Shown: piece after piece, positions 10,301-18,682 of the stretch | Layout: each line of letters begins with the position of its first letter | How positions within the stretch are numbered: the stretch's first letter is position 1 | Source of the DNA: Thermoplasmata archaeon | Lineage (GTDB): Archaea > Thermoplasmatota > Thermoplasmata > GCA-020350865 | Assembly (NCBI GenBank): GCA_020348445.1 | Contig: CP070751.1 | Coordinates: 343,772-407,771, forward strand | Direction: 5' to 3' | Length of the DNA stretch: 64,000 bases | Notes under the pieces: model-generated | The model's database searches: none | What the model saw: only the letters and a program-made list of their open reading frames with translations | What the model was told of the DNA's origin: nothing | Program-made: the position numbers and the translations under genes

Positions 10301-13300
10301 ATACACTGGGAAAGAAAATGATAATAGAGAATTATGGTGATGCATTAACAGATGTTACTGTGTGGGTCAGCGACGAGTTGAAGGGTAAGGTCAAGTTCTC
10401 ACCCAGGATACATCACGCTTATCTTGGAGTTACAGGATTTATTTCTTTCGTGATCGACCCTGTATTGTCCTTGGATTTTGCGGGGATAAACGGTACATTG
10501 TATGTCCAGGGATACAACAAGATCGTGAATCTCTCCATCAATTTCACACTGCCTCCCGGATCCGATATTTATCTAGGTGATGCTGATTATACTATCTATA
10601 GTTACACAAATAGCAAATATTGTACAAACACTGTTGTTTGGGATACTCCCTCCGAAACACCCGCCGAAGCAAAAAAACGTAAGGGCCCCTTTGAGGCCAT
10701 AATCACGAGAACAACTGGACAGGTTCTCATCAATGGGCAGCCCGTGGTAATTGATCAAGAGGTTTATAAGGACGATGTTATCAAAACTGGGGATGATGGA
10801 GAGGTTGAGCTTGCATTCCCAGACGATGATATCTTGGAATTAGGACCAAATCTAAGTGTGAAACCCAGTGATTTACTCAAAGAAAATGACGATGATTGGT
10901 ATGAAAGGTTGGAATTGGAATTAAAAGAGATATTTAAGAAGTTACCATCTGATCATGATTTTGAAATACGTGCACCTGCAGCTGTTAGCAGCCGAAGGGG
11001 ATCTACCTTAAGACCGAATGTCGCCTCCTACTTTCCCAACTATGGCTCCGACAATTTAAAGTATGCCAGTTATGCCCTTGCAGACGATGTTCATCATACA
11101 GTTTGGCATTATCGTGCAAATGGAATTAACCAGATATATTACCTGAGATGGACAGGTGAGGAGCAGGTAGATGCCAGCCTTAAAAATCTTTCCAATTCCA
11201 CTGAAAACTCATCATGGCCAATGGTCGAGGTATCTGGGGATAAGGTTTACGCAGTCTGGGTCGAAAACGTATCCGGCGACAACGAGATTTATTTTGCAAG
11301 GAGCCTGGATAATGGGACGAACTGGGAGGACCCAATGCCATTAACGAGTGCCGCAGGAGATGTGGACGATCCTGTAATCGCTATAAATTCAAGTGGTACG
11401 ATTCATGTTGTCTGGAAGGACTTCAGGTTCGGTGACAGCCAAATATTTTACATCAATAGCACTGATAATGGAACAACCTGGAGTGCTGTGCAGAATTTAA
11501 CTGAAGCATCGGGAAATTCGGAGTATCCCTCCATCTTAATGGATTCAAATGATGCCATCCACCTCCTCTGGGAGGACTTTCGAAACGGATATGGCCAGAT
11601 ATTTTATATGAACAGTACAAATGGGGGAATAAACTGGAGCAGCCAGCAGGTCATCTCAACTGGATCTGTGGATGCTGGTGAGCCATGTTTTGTAATCGAT
11701 TCCAAGGATGGCATTCATGTAGTATGGCGCGATTCCAGGCACGGGGAAAGCGAAGTGTACTACAGAAATAGCACGGATGGTGGAATCACCTGGGGCATGG
11801 AATTCAGATTGACGAATGATACATCGTATTCTGAGTATCCGGCTATTCTTGATGGTCTGAACGACACCTTCCGTGTTGCCTGGCATGATAATCGGACAGG
11901 AGATAATCTGCTTTATTACTTGGACGGCAAAGGTGGAAACATCTGGGGAGAGATGAGGCGAATTCCGCGAAGAGACCCAAATGTGGAGGATGTCTTTTTA
12001 GTGATAACCTTCGAACTCCAAGATGAGGAAAGCAAATACAGAAAACACGATGTCTATGTGTCTGTAAATGGTTATGAAGTTGCCGCCCTAATAGATACTG
12101 TTCCAAACGGAAGTTATATCTTCGAGGTGGACCCATCCTATGTTAATTACGGCGACGGGGAAGTTGTATTAAACGAGATCAACATAAGAACAGAGAGATT
12201 GGGATACGGTCACTATATCGTCTCAGCAAACAAGGCGCTGATATTCCACTTAAGCTATGTGGATATCCCTGTTGTGGCCATGAACCAAAGCCACGCAGAT
12301 TCCATTGTAAAGAACCTGAACAAAGGTATTTGGCAGGGTGTCGACCCCGCTGTATATGTCAATGACCTAGAGCTCAACACCACCACAATTCCCACCGAAG
12401 GCGATAATATCACCATAAATGCAACCATAAGAAACATGGGCGAGGATGATGTAACTGACGTACAGGTTCAGTTCTTTGATGGAGATCCAAGTTCTAGTGG
12501 CATCCAAATCGGTTCAGATATAATAATCCCAATAATTACCTCCTATGGTATGGAAACCGTCAACATGAGTTGGACCACAGTTGGAGGAACCCATAGGGTA
12601 TTTGTTGTGGTGGATGGCAGCGACTCCATAGTTGAAATCAATCCCATGAACAACATCGCATTCATAACTATATTCACGTTCTCTTCAATTCCACCAGCTG
12701 GCTCCATCATTATAAATGACGATGATCAGTATACAAATAACCTTGATATAATATTGGCTCTATCGGCTGCTGGCGCGAATCCTGTTGTCGAGATGGCATT
12801 ATCTAATGATAACAGTTCATGGTCTGACTGGGAGGAATACATTGAATCGAGGACATGGATCTTGACACCTGGTGACGGTAACAAAACAGTCTATGTTAAA
12901 TACAGGGATTTAGCCTCTCTTGTTTCGCTGATTTATTCAGATAATATAACACTGGATGTTACCCCACCCACAGGTTCAATCTTGATCAACAACGACGATA
13001 CTTATACAAATTCCACCTCAGTCACCCTCACTCTCACAGCCACAGACATCACAAGCGGAATTTACCAGATGGCGTTCTCTGACGATAACTCTACTTGGTC
13101 ACTTTGGGAATCTTATGCACCAACAAAATTGTGGATAATACCAATAGGCGATGGAAATAAGACTGTATATGTTAAATTCTTGGACAATGCCACTGTGACA
13201 TCCTTAGTCTATCACGATGTCATAATCCTGGACAGCACCCCGCCCACAGGTTCGATTGCCATCAATGGTGGTGCACAATACACGAACTCAGCATCTGTTA

Positions 13301-15684
13301 CCCTCACCCTGAACGCAACAGACACGCTTTCTGGTGTCTTTGAGATGGCATTCTCCAACGACAACTCTACATGGACATCCTTAGAAGCTTATTCCACATC
13401 AAAAACCTGGACCCTAACCACAGGGGACGAGAATAAGACTGTCTACGTTAAATTCAGGGACAACATGCAGATGGAATCAGAGGCCTTTTCATCCTGGATA
13501 ATTTTTGACACCGCTGTGCCAACTGGAACCATTACAATTGAAAACGGAGCCGAGTACATCAGTTCAACTGATGTAGTGCTAACACTCTCATCATTTGATG
13601 CAACAAGTGGTATTTCCCAGATGGCATTCTCCCACGACAGCATAACATGGTATCCCTGGGAAAGTTACGCGCCAACAAGGAATTGGATCCTAATATCAGG
13701 CGATGGGATCAAGACTGTGTACATTAGATTCATGGACAACTCATCCTTGGTTTCGGCAGAGTATTCGGACACGATAACCCTGGATACAACCCCGCCTATG
13801 GGCTCGATTTCGATTAACTACGATGATGGGTATGCAACCTCCACCGATACCACCCTCACCATATCTGCTGCCGACATGACAAGCGGCATGTTCCAGATGT
13901 CGTTCTCAAACGACAACACGACGTGGACTGCCTGGGAGAATTATGCCACAACAAAGATATGGATTTTAACAACTGATGATGGATTAAAGACCGTTTATGC
14001 AAGATTCATGGATAACGCACAATTGGTCTCGATGGTGTATTTGGATGATATCATTTTAGATACAACATCACCATCTGTTTCGAGCTTCTCACCCGAGGGT
14101 TCCGAAATCGAGGAGGATGTCACAATAACGATAACATTTAGCGAGGCCATGGACAAATCCTCTGTTGAGAAGGCATTCTCCATAAGACCAAAAGTCGATG
14201 GCATTTTTACTTGGGAAAATAATTATACGCTGACTTTCACCCCATCATCTGCTCTTGCTTATGGTCAGAGTTATAGCGTTTCAATTGGAGTTGGAGCAAC
14301 AGACCTTGCCGGATTGGCTCTTGGAAGAGCGGCAACTACATCTTTCACAATTATTCCAGATACCGACGGTGACGGCATTCCCGATAACGATGATTCTGAT
14401 GATGACAATGACGGAATTCCCGATGACTGGGAGGACGATAACGGCCTGGACAGATTAAATCCAAACGACGCCTCTGAGGATCCGGATTCAGATGGTCTTA
14501 CTAATCTCCAGGAGTTCCTAAACGAAACCGATCCCAATGATCCTGATACAGATGACGATGGAGTAGTGGACGGAGATGACCCCTATCCAACAGACTCATC
14601 GAGGGGGAAGGAGGAGGAACCAACCAATGATATATACATTTATATTATTTTGATCATAATAATAGTAGTGGTGATAGTTGTGCTTCTTTTATTCTTGAAA
14701 GCAAGAGGTCCCAAACCAGAAGAGGAAATCAGTGAATATACACCTCCTTCGGAACCTGAACCGCCTTCTGCTCCCATACCGCCTCAACCTCCATACACAC
14801 CTCCAACATATCCGCCTCCAACACAGCCTCCTACGCAGCCTCCAACTCAGCCCCCTCCTGCACAACCACCTGTTCAACCACCGCCAACTGCACAACCCCA
14901 GGTTCAAGCCCCTGTGCAACCAAGACCCCCTGTATACCCACAAGCTCAAACACCCCCGGTTCCAATATTTCGTCCACAACCAATGGCCCGACAGCCTCAA
15001 GTTCAACCACGACCTCCTGTCCAACAACCAGTTCAACGGCCTCCAGTTCGACCTTATCAGGCCCCACCAATGGCCCAACGACCTCCAGTTCAAGCAAGAC
15101 CACTTGTCCAACAACCAGTTCAACGGCCACCAGTTCGGCCTTATCAGGCCCCACCAATGGCCCGACAACCTCCAGTTCAAGCAAGACCACTTGTCCAACA
15201 ACCAGTTCAACGACCACCAGTTCGGCCTTATCAGGCTCCACCAGTGACTCAACGACCTTCAGTTCAACCACAACCCCCGGTCCAACCACAAGTTCAACGA
15301 CCACCAGTTCGACCTTATCAGGCCCCACCAATGGTCCAACGACCTCCTGTACACCAACCAATTCAACGACCCCCGGTTCAAACAAGACCACCTGCTCAAC
15401 CACAAGTTCAACGACCACCAGTTCGACCTTATCGGGCCCCACCGATGGCCCAACGACCTCCAGTTCAAGCAAGGCCCCCTGTACAACCACAAGTTCAACG
15501 ACCCCCAGTTCAAGCAAGACCTCCAACACAGCAACCCGTCCAACAGCCTCCAGTTCAAGCAACTCCTCCTACACAACCACCTGCTTCCCAGCCTCCAGCA
15601 GGACCAACTGATCAAAAGCCCCCAACAGAACCTGCTGAAAAGCCCCTCAAGAAAAAGCCGCCTGAATCAGAAACGCAAGAATGA
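7342..15684 (+). CDS. Giant multidomain surface protein (PPC, FecR, BNR, Ig-like, TSP3) with proline/glutamine-rich tail
   Basis: A 2780-residue exported, membrane-anchored protein. A signal peptide (1-43) is followed by five pre-peptidase C-terminal-like (PPC) domains of about 122 residues, each starting with D-x-YEPD (about 44-658) and carrying GDEDW. Next come a NEW3-like and an FnIII-like stretch, a FecR-like domain (about 1116-1175, TGQVLINGQ), BNR/sialidase-like repeats with Asp boxes such as STDGGITW (about 1226-1533), a CARDB-like domain (about 1670-1780), five Ig-like repeats with PPTGSI (about 1785-2243), an SbsA-type Ig domain and thrombospondin type 3 calcium-binding repeats (about 2339-2420). 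One transmembrane helix lies at 2429-2452. The last about 330 residues are Pro, Gln, Val and Arg repeats, predicted cytoplasmic. GGAGG precedes the ATG. It is probably an envelope or adhesion protein; no catalytic site was found. Confidence 0.75.
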   Translation: MMKNDNRNSGLGLHMFSVLVILVMVFNVTIVMMTFMGDNVSAVDIYEPDNSSGQASSIPTDGTVQSHDFDPAGDEDWMVFSATVDMMYTIETFNLGDADTVMYLYDTDGVTELGFDDDGGDELWASKIEWIAPRSDNFYIMVYEYDGYGGSTYTYDINVIESTPPVGDTYEPDGTQAEASTITTDGTMQNHTFHIDDDVDWIIFSATDGTTYTIETHNLIDADTFIVLVDSNGITSLAMDDNSGVGLASKIEWTFSRDDNYYVVVVENYGNSGPTYSYDINIIISGVSQGDAYEPDNTPGEASTITVDGTKQNHTFHIPGDEDWVRFSATSGNLYTIETHNLNHTDTVIYLYDTDGVTILELDDDAGEELASKIQWIATNTANFYVRIMDINGEGNENYSYEFNITETIPPPGDAYEPDNIYTDSSSIPTDGTNQSHTFHIQGDEDWITFSAQAGNIYIIATHNLTDADTVIYLYDTDGVTVLEADDDGGAGFASEIQWLAPRSDDFYIRVVEYSDKGGLTFSYDINVTETIPPSGDTYEPDDTAGEASLLTTDGTVQSHTFHVPGDEDWIVFSITPGTIYTIETSDLGPSCDTRIYLYTSDGTTLIEFDDDSGSDLASRIIWNSSGYPAGNYYISVLEFQEGFGDDYSYNISIVEGALKTYEFGIIITPSWQSTSVGSQVQFNIEVYNDGPITDSFELDVMGFDPKWMELSKDHVTLVPGEEEDITLTIDVPVTANPGSYDFKVEIYSVHNNFSKSASVTLDVSMDPIITNLYPRNGTVTGSQDILFSWSTTIESSTQVFLKKASDSTYTQYVGQKGTSHSLTVTGLDRNTWYDFYVVSTSDYGSSTSAVRSFLITNAIVFSERSYDFTVERDYNQLRTISVVNTDSIPYKLLVTVENPDDDLIAGFVGNGSQDKIVTLDPGESMDLTLAIHAQDTLSLDYQLVVNLSSIPTNGSDEIVYDFANVNVHIAHVDANFTVTEILIYPYTLGKKMIIENYGDALTDVTVWVSDELKGKVKFSPRIHHAYLGVTGFISFVIDPVLSLDFAGINGTLYVQGYNKIVNLSINFTLPPGSDIYLGDADYTIYSYTNSKYCTNTVVWDTPSETPAEAKKRKGPFEAIITRTTGQVLINGQPVVIDQEVYKDDVIKTGDDGEVELAFPDDDILELGPNLSVKPSDLLKENDDDWYERLELELKEIFKKLPSDHDFEIRAPAAVSSRRGSTLRPNVASYFPNYGSDNLKYASYALADDVHHTVWHYRANGINQIYYLRWTGEEQVDASLKNLSNSTENSSWPMVEVSGDKVYAVWVENVSGDNEIYFARSLDNGTNWEDPMPLTSAAGDVDDPVIAINSSGTIHVVWKDFRFGDSQIFYINSTDNGTTWSAVQNLTEASGNSEYPSILMDSNDAIHLLWEDFRNGYGQIFYMNSTNGGINWSSQQVISTGSVDAGEPCFVIDSKDGIHVVWRDSRHGESEVYYRNSTDGGITWGMEFRLTNDTSYSEYPAILDGLNDTFRVAWHDNRTGDNLLYYLDGKGGNIWGEMRRIPRRDPNVEDVFLVITFELQDEESKYRKHDVYVSVNGYEVAALIDTVPNGSYIFEVDPSYVNYGDGEVVLNEINIRTERLGYGHYIVSANKALIFHLSYVDIPVVAMNQSHADSIVKNLNKGIWQGVDPAVYVNDLELNTTTIPTEGDNITINATIRNMGEDDVTDVQVQFFDGDPSSSGIQIGSDIIIPIITSYGMETVNMSWTTVGGTHRVFVVVDGSDSIVEINPMNNIAFITIFTFSSIPPAGSIIINDDDQYTNNLDIILALSAAGANPVVEMALSNDNSSWSDWEEYIESRTWILTPGDGNKTVYVKYRDLASLVSLIYSDNITLDVTPPTGSILINNDDTYTNSTSVTLTLTATDITSGIYQMAFSDDNSTWSLWESYAPTKLWIIPIGDGNKTVYVKFLDNATVTSLVYHDVIILDSTPPTGSIAINGGAQYTNSASVTLTLNATDTLSGVFEMAFSNDNSTWTSLEAYSTSKTWTLTTGDENKTVYVKFRDNMQMESEAFSSWIIFDTAVPTGTITIENGAEYISSTDVVLTLSSFDATSGISQMAFSHDSITWYPWESYAPTRNWILISGDGIKTVYIRFMDNSSLVSAEYSDTITLDTTPPMGSISINYDDGYATSTDTTLTISAADMTSGMFQMSFSNDNTTWTAWENYATTKIWILTTDDGLKTVYARFMDNAQLVSMVYLDDIILDTTSPSVSSFSPEGSEIEEDVTITITFSEAMDKSSVEKAFSIRPKVDGIFTWENNYTLTFTPSSALAYGQSYSVSIGVGATDLAGLALGRAATTSFTIIPDTDGDGIPDNDDSDDDNDGIPDDWEDDNGLDRLNPNDASEDPDSDGLTNLQEFLNETDPNDPDTDDDGVVDGDDPYPTDSSRGKEEEPTNDIYIYIILIIIIVVVIVVLLLFLKARGPKPEEEISEYTPPSEPEPPSAPIPPQPPYTPPTYPPPTQPPTQPPTQPPPAQPPVQPPPTAQPQVQAPVQPRPPVYPQAQTPPVPIFRPQPMARQPQVQPRPPVQQPVQRPPVRPYQAPPMAQRPPVQARPLVQQPVQRPPVRPYQAPPMARQPPVQARPLVQQPVQRPPVRPYQAPPVTQRPSVQPQPPVQPQVQRPPVRPYQAPPMVQRPPVHQPIQRPPVQTRPPAQPQVQRPPVRPYRAPPMAQRPPVQARPPVQPQVQRPPVQARPPTQQPVQQPPVQATPPTQPPASQPPAGPTDQKPPTEPAEKPLKKKPPESETQE
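14990..15560 (+). repeat. 87-base tandem repeats coding the proline/glutamine-rich tail
   Basis: The segment coding CGACCTTATCAG (residues RPYQ) recurs at 15049, 15136, 15223 and 15310, exactly 87 bases (29 codons) apart, then at 15424 after a longer 114-base unit. Unit consensus at protein level contains QRPPVRPYQAPPM followed by QRPPVQARP. Near-identity at DNA level indicates recent duplication by slippage or recombination, and copy number may vary between strains. Confidence 0.9.
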
Positions 15685-15733
15685 TTCTTATTAAGTTGTT
15701 CTTACCCGGCTAGATTATTTTCGTATCCAAACA

Positions 15734-15744
15734 AAATTATATAG
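15734..15744 (+). promoter_or_regulatory. Probable TATA box for the DUF2148 gene
   Basis: AAATTATATAG lies 37 bases before the ATG at 15781, leaving a short leader that carries AGGTGA. Confidence 0.5.
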
Positions 15745-15780
15745 CTTAAGCGCCATTCCTCGGAACAATAGGTGATGCAA

Positions 15781-16305
15781 ATGGAGGATTCAGTGGCTTT
15801 TGTGGCAAATCTCATGGCCTTGTCCGCAAAGACGGCACCTAAGGGTAAGGGGGAGGACTTTCTGGAAATCAAGGTGCTTTTAGGAAATGAGAAGGATGAG
15901 GTAGCAAAACAGATGCTAATAATCGCAGATGAGAGGAAACTGCCCCTATTTACGAGGGACGGAAACAACGTAAAAGATTCGCAGGCGCTATTGCTCGTGG
16001 GCTTAAAGGAGCATAAATCTGCTGGGTTGAACTGTGCAGCCTGCGGTTTTGAAAGCTGTGAGGAATTTGACAGGGCACAGTGTGAGGGGGATTTTGTGGG
16101 TCCCAACTGCGCCATAAGGCTTCTGGATTTGGGAATCGCCCTTGGCTCTGCTGTGAAGACCGCGAGCATCCACAATGTGGACAACAGGATCATGTATAGG
16201 GTTGGTGTGGCTATTAGGAGACTGGGGATCATGGAATCCAATTATGTGATGGGCGTACCATTGAGCGTCAGCTCAAAGAGCATTTTCTTCGACAGGAAAA
16301 CTTAA
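15781..16305 (+). CDS. DUF2148 ferredoxin-domain protein
   Basis: A 174-residue soluble protein of the DUF2148 family, found mainly in anaerobic archaea and bacteria. The centre carries a cysteine cluster C85-x2-C88-x4-C93 followed by C101 and C110 (NCAACGFESC, then the CEGDFVGPNC segment), suited to bind an iron-sulfur cluster; the family description is a ferredoxin domain. The role in the cell is not known. The start at 15781 is chosen over the GTG at 15772 because AGGTGA at 15770-15775 then has normal spacing. Single gene with its own TATA box. Confidence 0.85.
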   Translation: MEDSVAFVANLMALSAKTAPKGKGEDFLEIKVLLGNEKDEVAKQMLIIADERKLPLFTRDGNNVKDSQALLLVGLKEHKSAGLNCAACGFESCEEFDRAQCEGDFVGPNCAIRLLDLGIALGSAVKTASIHNVDNRIMYRVGVAIRRLGIMESNYVMGVPLSVSSKSIFFDRKT

Positions 16306-16411
16306 AAAAAGGGGAAGATAAGGCATTTCATTTGAAAATCCGTGGTTAATAGAAAAGTTTATGCTAGACCGCGTGATTATCGTAAAAAACGAGATATTAG
16401 GGGGAGCGTGC

Positions 16412-18250
16412 ATGTCGGAACAAATGGAAGAACTTCTTTCAGTATTGGAAACTGAGCAACTCAAAGGAGTGGCAGAAAAGTTCGGGATAGACTGCTCAAA
16501 ATGCAAGCGTAAGGAAGAATATGTCATCACGATATCGGACAGCCAAAAATTTGAAATTGAAGAATTGCGATCATTTTTGGGTTTGGATTCATCGCGGGAA
16601 GACGAGGGTGCAACCAGTTTCGGTGAGGCTGAAAAACTGCTTTCTGAGTCGAAAGCCATATACGATTCTGGGGATTACATAGCTTCGATAAACAAGGCCA
16701 CAGAGGCACTTGATTTGGGTGCCAAGGCTCTGAATGAATTCTATGGAAAGGGTCTGTCTTATGCGATCCGCTCCTCCGAGAAAATGATTTCAAATCTAAA
16801 GGATATGGATATTGACGCATCATCCATAGAGGAAATCCTGACAGAAGCAAAACAATCCCATGAAAACCAGGAATACGAATATGCTCAAAGCGTCGTGATC
16901 AAGCTTAGGGATGCCATAAGCGACCTTATAAATGAGCATGCCCAAAAGATCGCAGATCAAATCGAGGTGGTACAAACCCTAATAGATGGCTCAAAGGAAA
17001 TGGGCGCAGATGTGTCTGCGGCCGAGAGCAAACTTGCGGAAGCAAGACAGCATCATGCTGGCGATTCCCTGCCCTCTGCCCTCGATGCAATAAAGGAATC
17101 AGAACAACTTGCACAGACAGCCCGCGAAGGCAAGGTGCAGGAGATATCTGATACAATATCGCGCTCTGCTAAACTTATCGAAGATGCAAAATATCTGCAC
17201 GCACCAGTCTCAGAAGCAGAGGAATTACTAGAGGCTGCAAAAAGTGCATTTGATGAAGAGGACTACGCATTGGCCCTCAAGAACGCCAATTCTGCTTCTG
17301 ATTCAGCCAATGTCGCAAGAGATGAGCAGATTAAAAGGGCACTGAGCCTCCAGGAGAAGATAAAAGAGGTCCCGTCCGAGGCAGAAGCACCTGAAGTTGC
17401 AGAGGCCGAGGAGGCCGCTTTGCCCTCAGAGGAAGCCGTACCCGCAGTAACTGGCAAGGTATGCCCCAACTGCGGCGGTGAGCCAACCTATGTTGAGCAG
17501 TACGAGAGGTATTACTGCTATCCCTGCAGCGAATATATAGAGCCTGTGGAAAGGGAAGAAGAGGTGGAGGTTGCGGCAGAGCCCGAGGTCGGGGAGGCAG
17601 CCAAGGTATGCCCTGGATGCGGTGGTGAGCCAACCTATGTTGAGCAGTACAAGAAATACTACTGCTATTCATGCGAGGAATATGTGGAGCCTCAGGAGAA
17701 AAAGGTAGAAGAGGAGGCTGCGGTAGAGCCTGAAGCGGGCGAAGCTGCCAAGGTATGCCCTGGATGCGGCGGTGAGCCAACTTATGTTGAACAGTATAAG
17801 AGGTACTACTGCTACGAGTGCGGGGAATATGTGGAGCCTCAGGAGAAAAAGGTAGAAGAGGAGGCTGCGGCAGAGCCTGAGGCGGGGGAAGCAGCCAAGG
17901 TTTGCCCTGGATGCGGTGGTGAGCCAACTTATGTGGAGGAGTACAAGAGGTACTACTGCTACACCTGCAGCGAGTATGTGGAGCCTTCTGAGAAGAAAGT
18001 GGAGAAGGCCGAAGAGGTAATAAAACCAACGAAAGAGGCCAAGGTATGCCCCACTTGCGGTGATGAGCCAACGTATGTAGAGGAGTACAAGAGGTACTAC
18101 TGCTACACCTGCAGCCAATATGTCGAGCCCACCGAGAAATCCGCAAAAAAGGAGCCAGAAGAGAACATCTGTCCCACATGCGGCGAAAAGGGAACATATG
18201 TTGAGGAGTACAAACGGTACTACTGCTACACTTGCAGCAAGTACCTGTAA
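16412..18250 (+). CDS. Coiled-coil/helical-repeat protein with six C-terminal zinc ribbons
   Basis: A 612-residue soluble protein with no signal peptide. Residues 1-55 look like a short helical domain with one C-x2-C pair (DCSKCK). Residues about 70-320 are helical, Ala/Glu-rich, and TPR-like (KLLSESKAIYDSGDYIASI, DALKESEQLA types). After an acidic Ala/Glu linker come six near-identical zinc ribbons, each C-P-x-C-G, then TYVE-x-Y-x-R-YYCY-x-C and a YVEP tail, joined by acidic linkers of about 15-20 residues. GGGGGAG at 16401-16406 fixes the start at 16412 rather than 16361. No family name was recognised. Inference: a multivalent scaffold, the ribbons binding protein or nucleic acid. A single ribbon of the same type starts the membrane protein at 23702. 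Confidence 0.7.
   Translation: MSEQMEELLSVLETEQLKGVAEKFGIDCSKCKRKEEYVITISDSQKFEIEELRSFLGLDSSREDEGATSFGEAEKLLSESKAIYDSGDYIASINKATEALDLGAKALNEFYGKGLSYAIRSSEKMISNLKDMDIDASSIEEILTEAKQSHENQEYEYAQSVVIKLRDAISDLINEHAQKIADQIEVVQTLIDGSKEMGADVSAAESKLAEARQHHAGDSLPSALDAIKESEQLAQTAREGKVQEISDTISRSAKLIEDAKYLHAPVSEAEELLEAAKSAFDEEDYALALKNANSASDSANVARDEQIKRALSLQEKIKEVPSEAEAPEVAEAEEAALPSEEAVPAVTGKVCPNCGGEPTYVEQYERYYCYPCSEYIEPVEREEEVEVAAEPEVGEAAKVCPGCGGEPTYVEQYKKYYCYSCEEYVEPQEKKVEEEAAVEPEAGEAAKVCPGCGGEPTYVEQYKRYYCYECGEYVEPQEKKVEEEAAAEPEAGEAAKVCPGCGGEPTYVEEYKRYYCYTCSEYVEPSEKKVEKAEEVIKPTKEAKVCPTCGDEPTYVEEYKRYYCYTCSQYVEPTEKSAKKEPEENICPTCGEKGTYVEEYKRYYCYTCSKYL
17450..18250 (+). repeat. Six tandem zinc-ribbon coding repeats
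   Basis: Repeats begin at about 17455, 17603, 17748, 17895, 18039 and 18165, with a period of about 144-148 bases except the last, which has a shorter linker. Each encodes a four-cysteine ribbon of about 30 residues and an acidic linker. Repeats 2-4 are the most alike at DNA level. Confidence 0.88.
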
Positions 18251-18415
18251 GTCGTATTTTGAAGACCCACGAAAATACCAATTAATCAGCGAAATGAACG
18301 GATTTTTCCGTGAAAATTTTAAATATCCGTAGACTGATTACCAGGGTGTCTTGTTGTTTCGAAAGGACGTGTTATTCTGGAAGATAAAAACAGTAAAAAG
18401 AAAGAGAAGAAGAAG

Positions 18416-18682
18416 ATGATTTTAGAGAGCATCGTCGAAGGCAAAAAGATGGAGCTTTACACGGAAAGGCGAACTGCCGATATGCATTACTGCATCTTTT
18501 GCGAGACCATATGCTACAAAAAGAAACCTGTAAAGATGCTGGGCAACAAGTGGATATGCATCGACTGCCTAAGGCAGCTTAAGGAACTTTTGGACTCGCT
18601 TCGGCAATGGGAAGAGGAGCTGACGTTGGAAGAGGAGATGAAGAAACAACTTGGCGACGGACTGGGGTTGCAAGAGCTATGA
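18416..18682 (+). CDS. Small zinc-finger protein upstream of M29 aminopeptidase
   Basis: An 88-residue protein with two C-x2-C pairs (CIFC and CIDC, 21 residues between them), Lys-rich at the N-terminus and Glu/Leu-rich helical at the C-terminus. The spacing suits a treble-clef or zinc-ribbon fold. The frame stays open upstream with a Lys/Glu-rich stretch but no ATG, so an upstream non-ATG start is possible. The stop codon overlaps the ATG of the aminopeptidase gene (ATGA), which implies translational coupling. Family not recognised. Confidence 0.6.
   Translation: MILESIVEGKKMELYTERRTADMHYCIFCETICYKKKPVKMLGNKWICIDCLRQLKELLDSLRQWEEELTLEEEMKKQLGDGLGLQEL

Noticed and set aside
14689..15562. Long open frames on both strands over the proline-rich tail of the 2780-residue protein
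   Set aside because: They arise from the low-complexity CCA/CAA codons. Their products are Leu/Val/Glu or Trp/Arg-rich nonsense without start signals, and the plus-strand frame continues the large protein.
17331..18281. 316-residue minus-strand open frame over the zinc-ribbon repeats
   Set aside because: It mirrors the repeats, is rich in Pro, Ser, Arg and Cys without a motif, and has no ribosome site; the plus-strand ribbons are clearly the coding frame.
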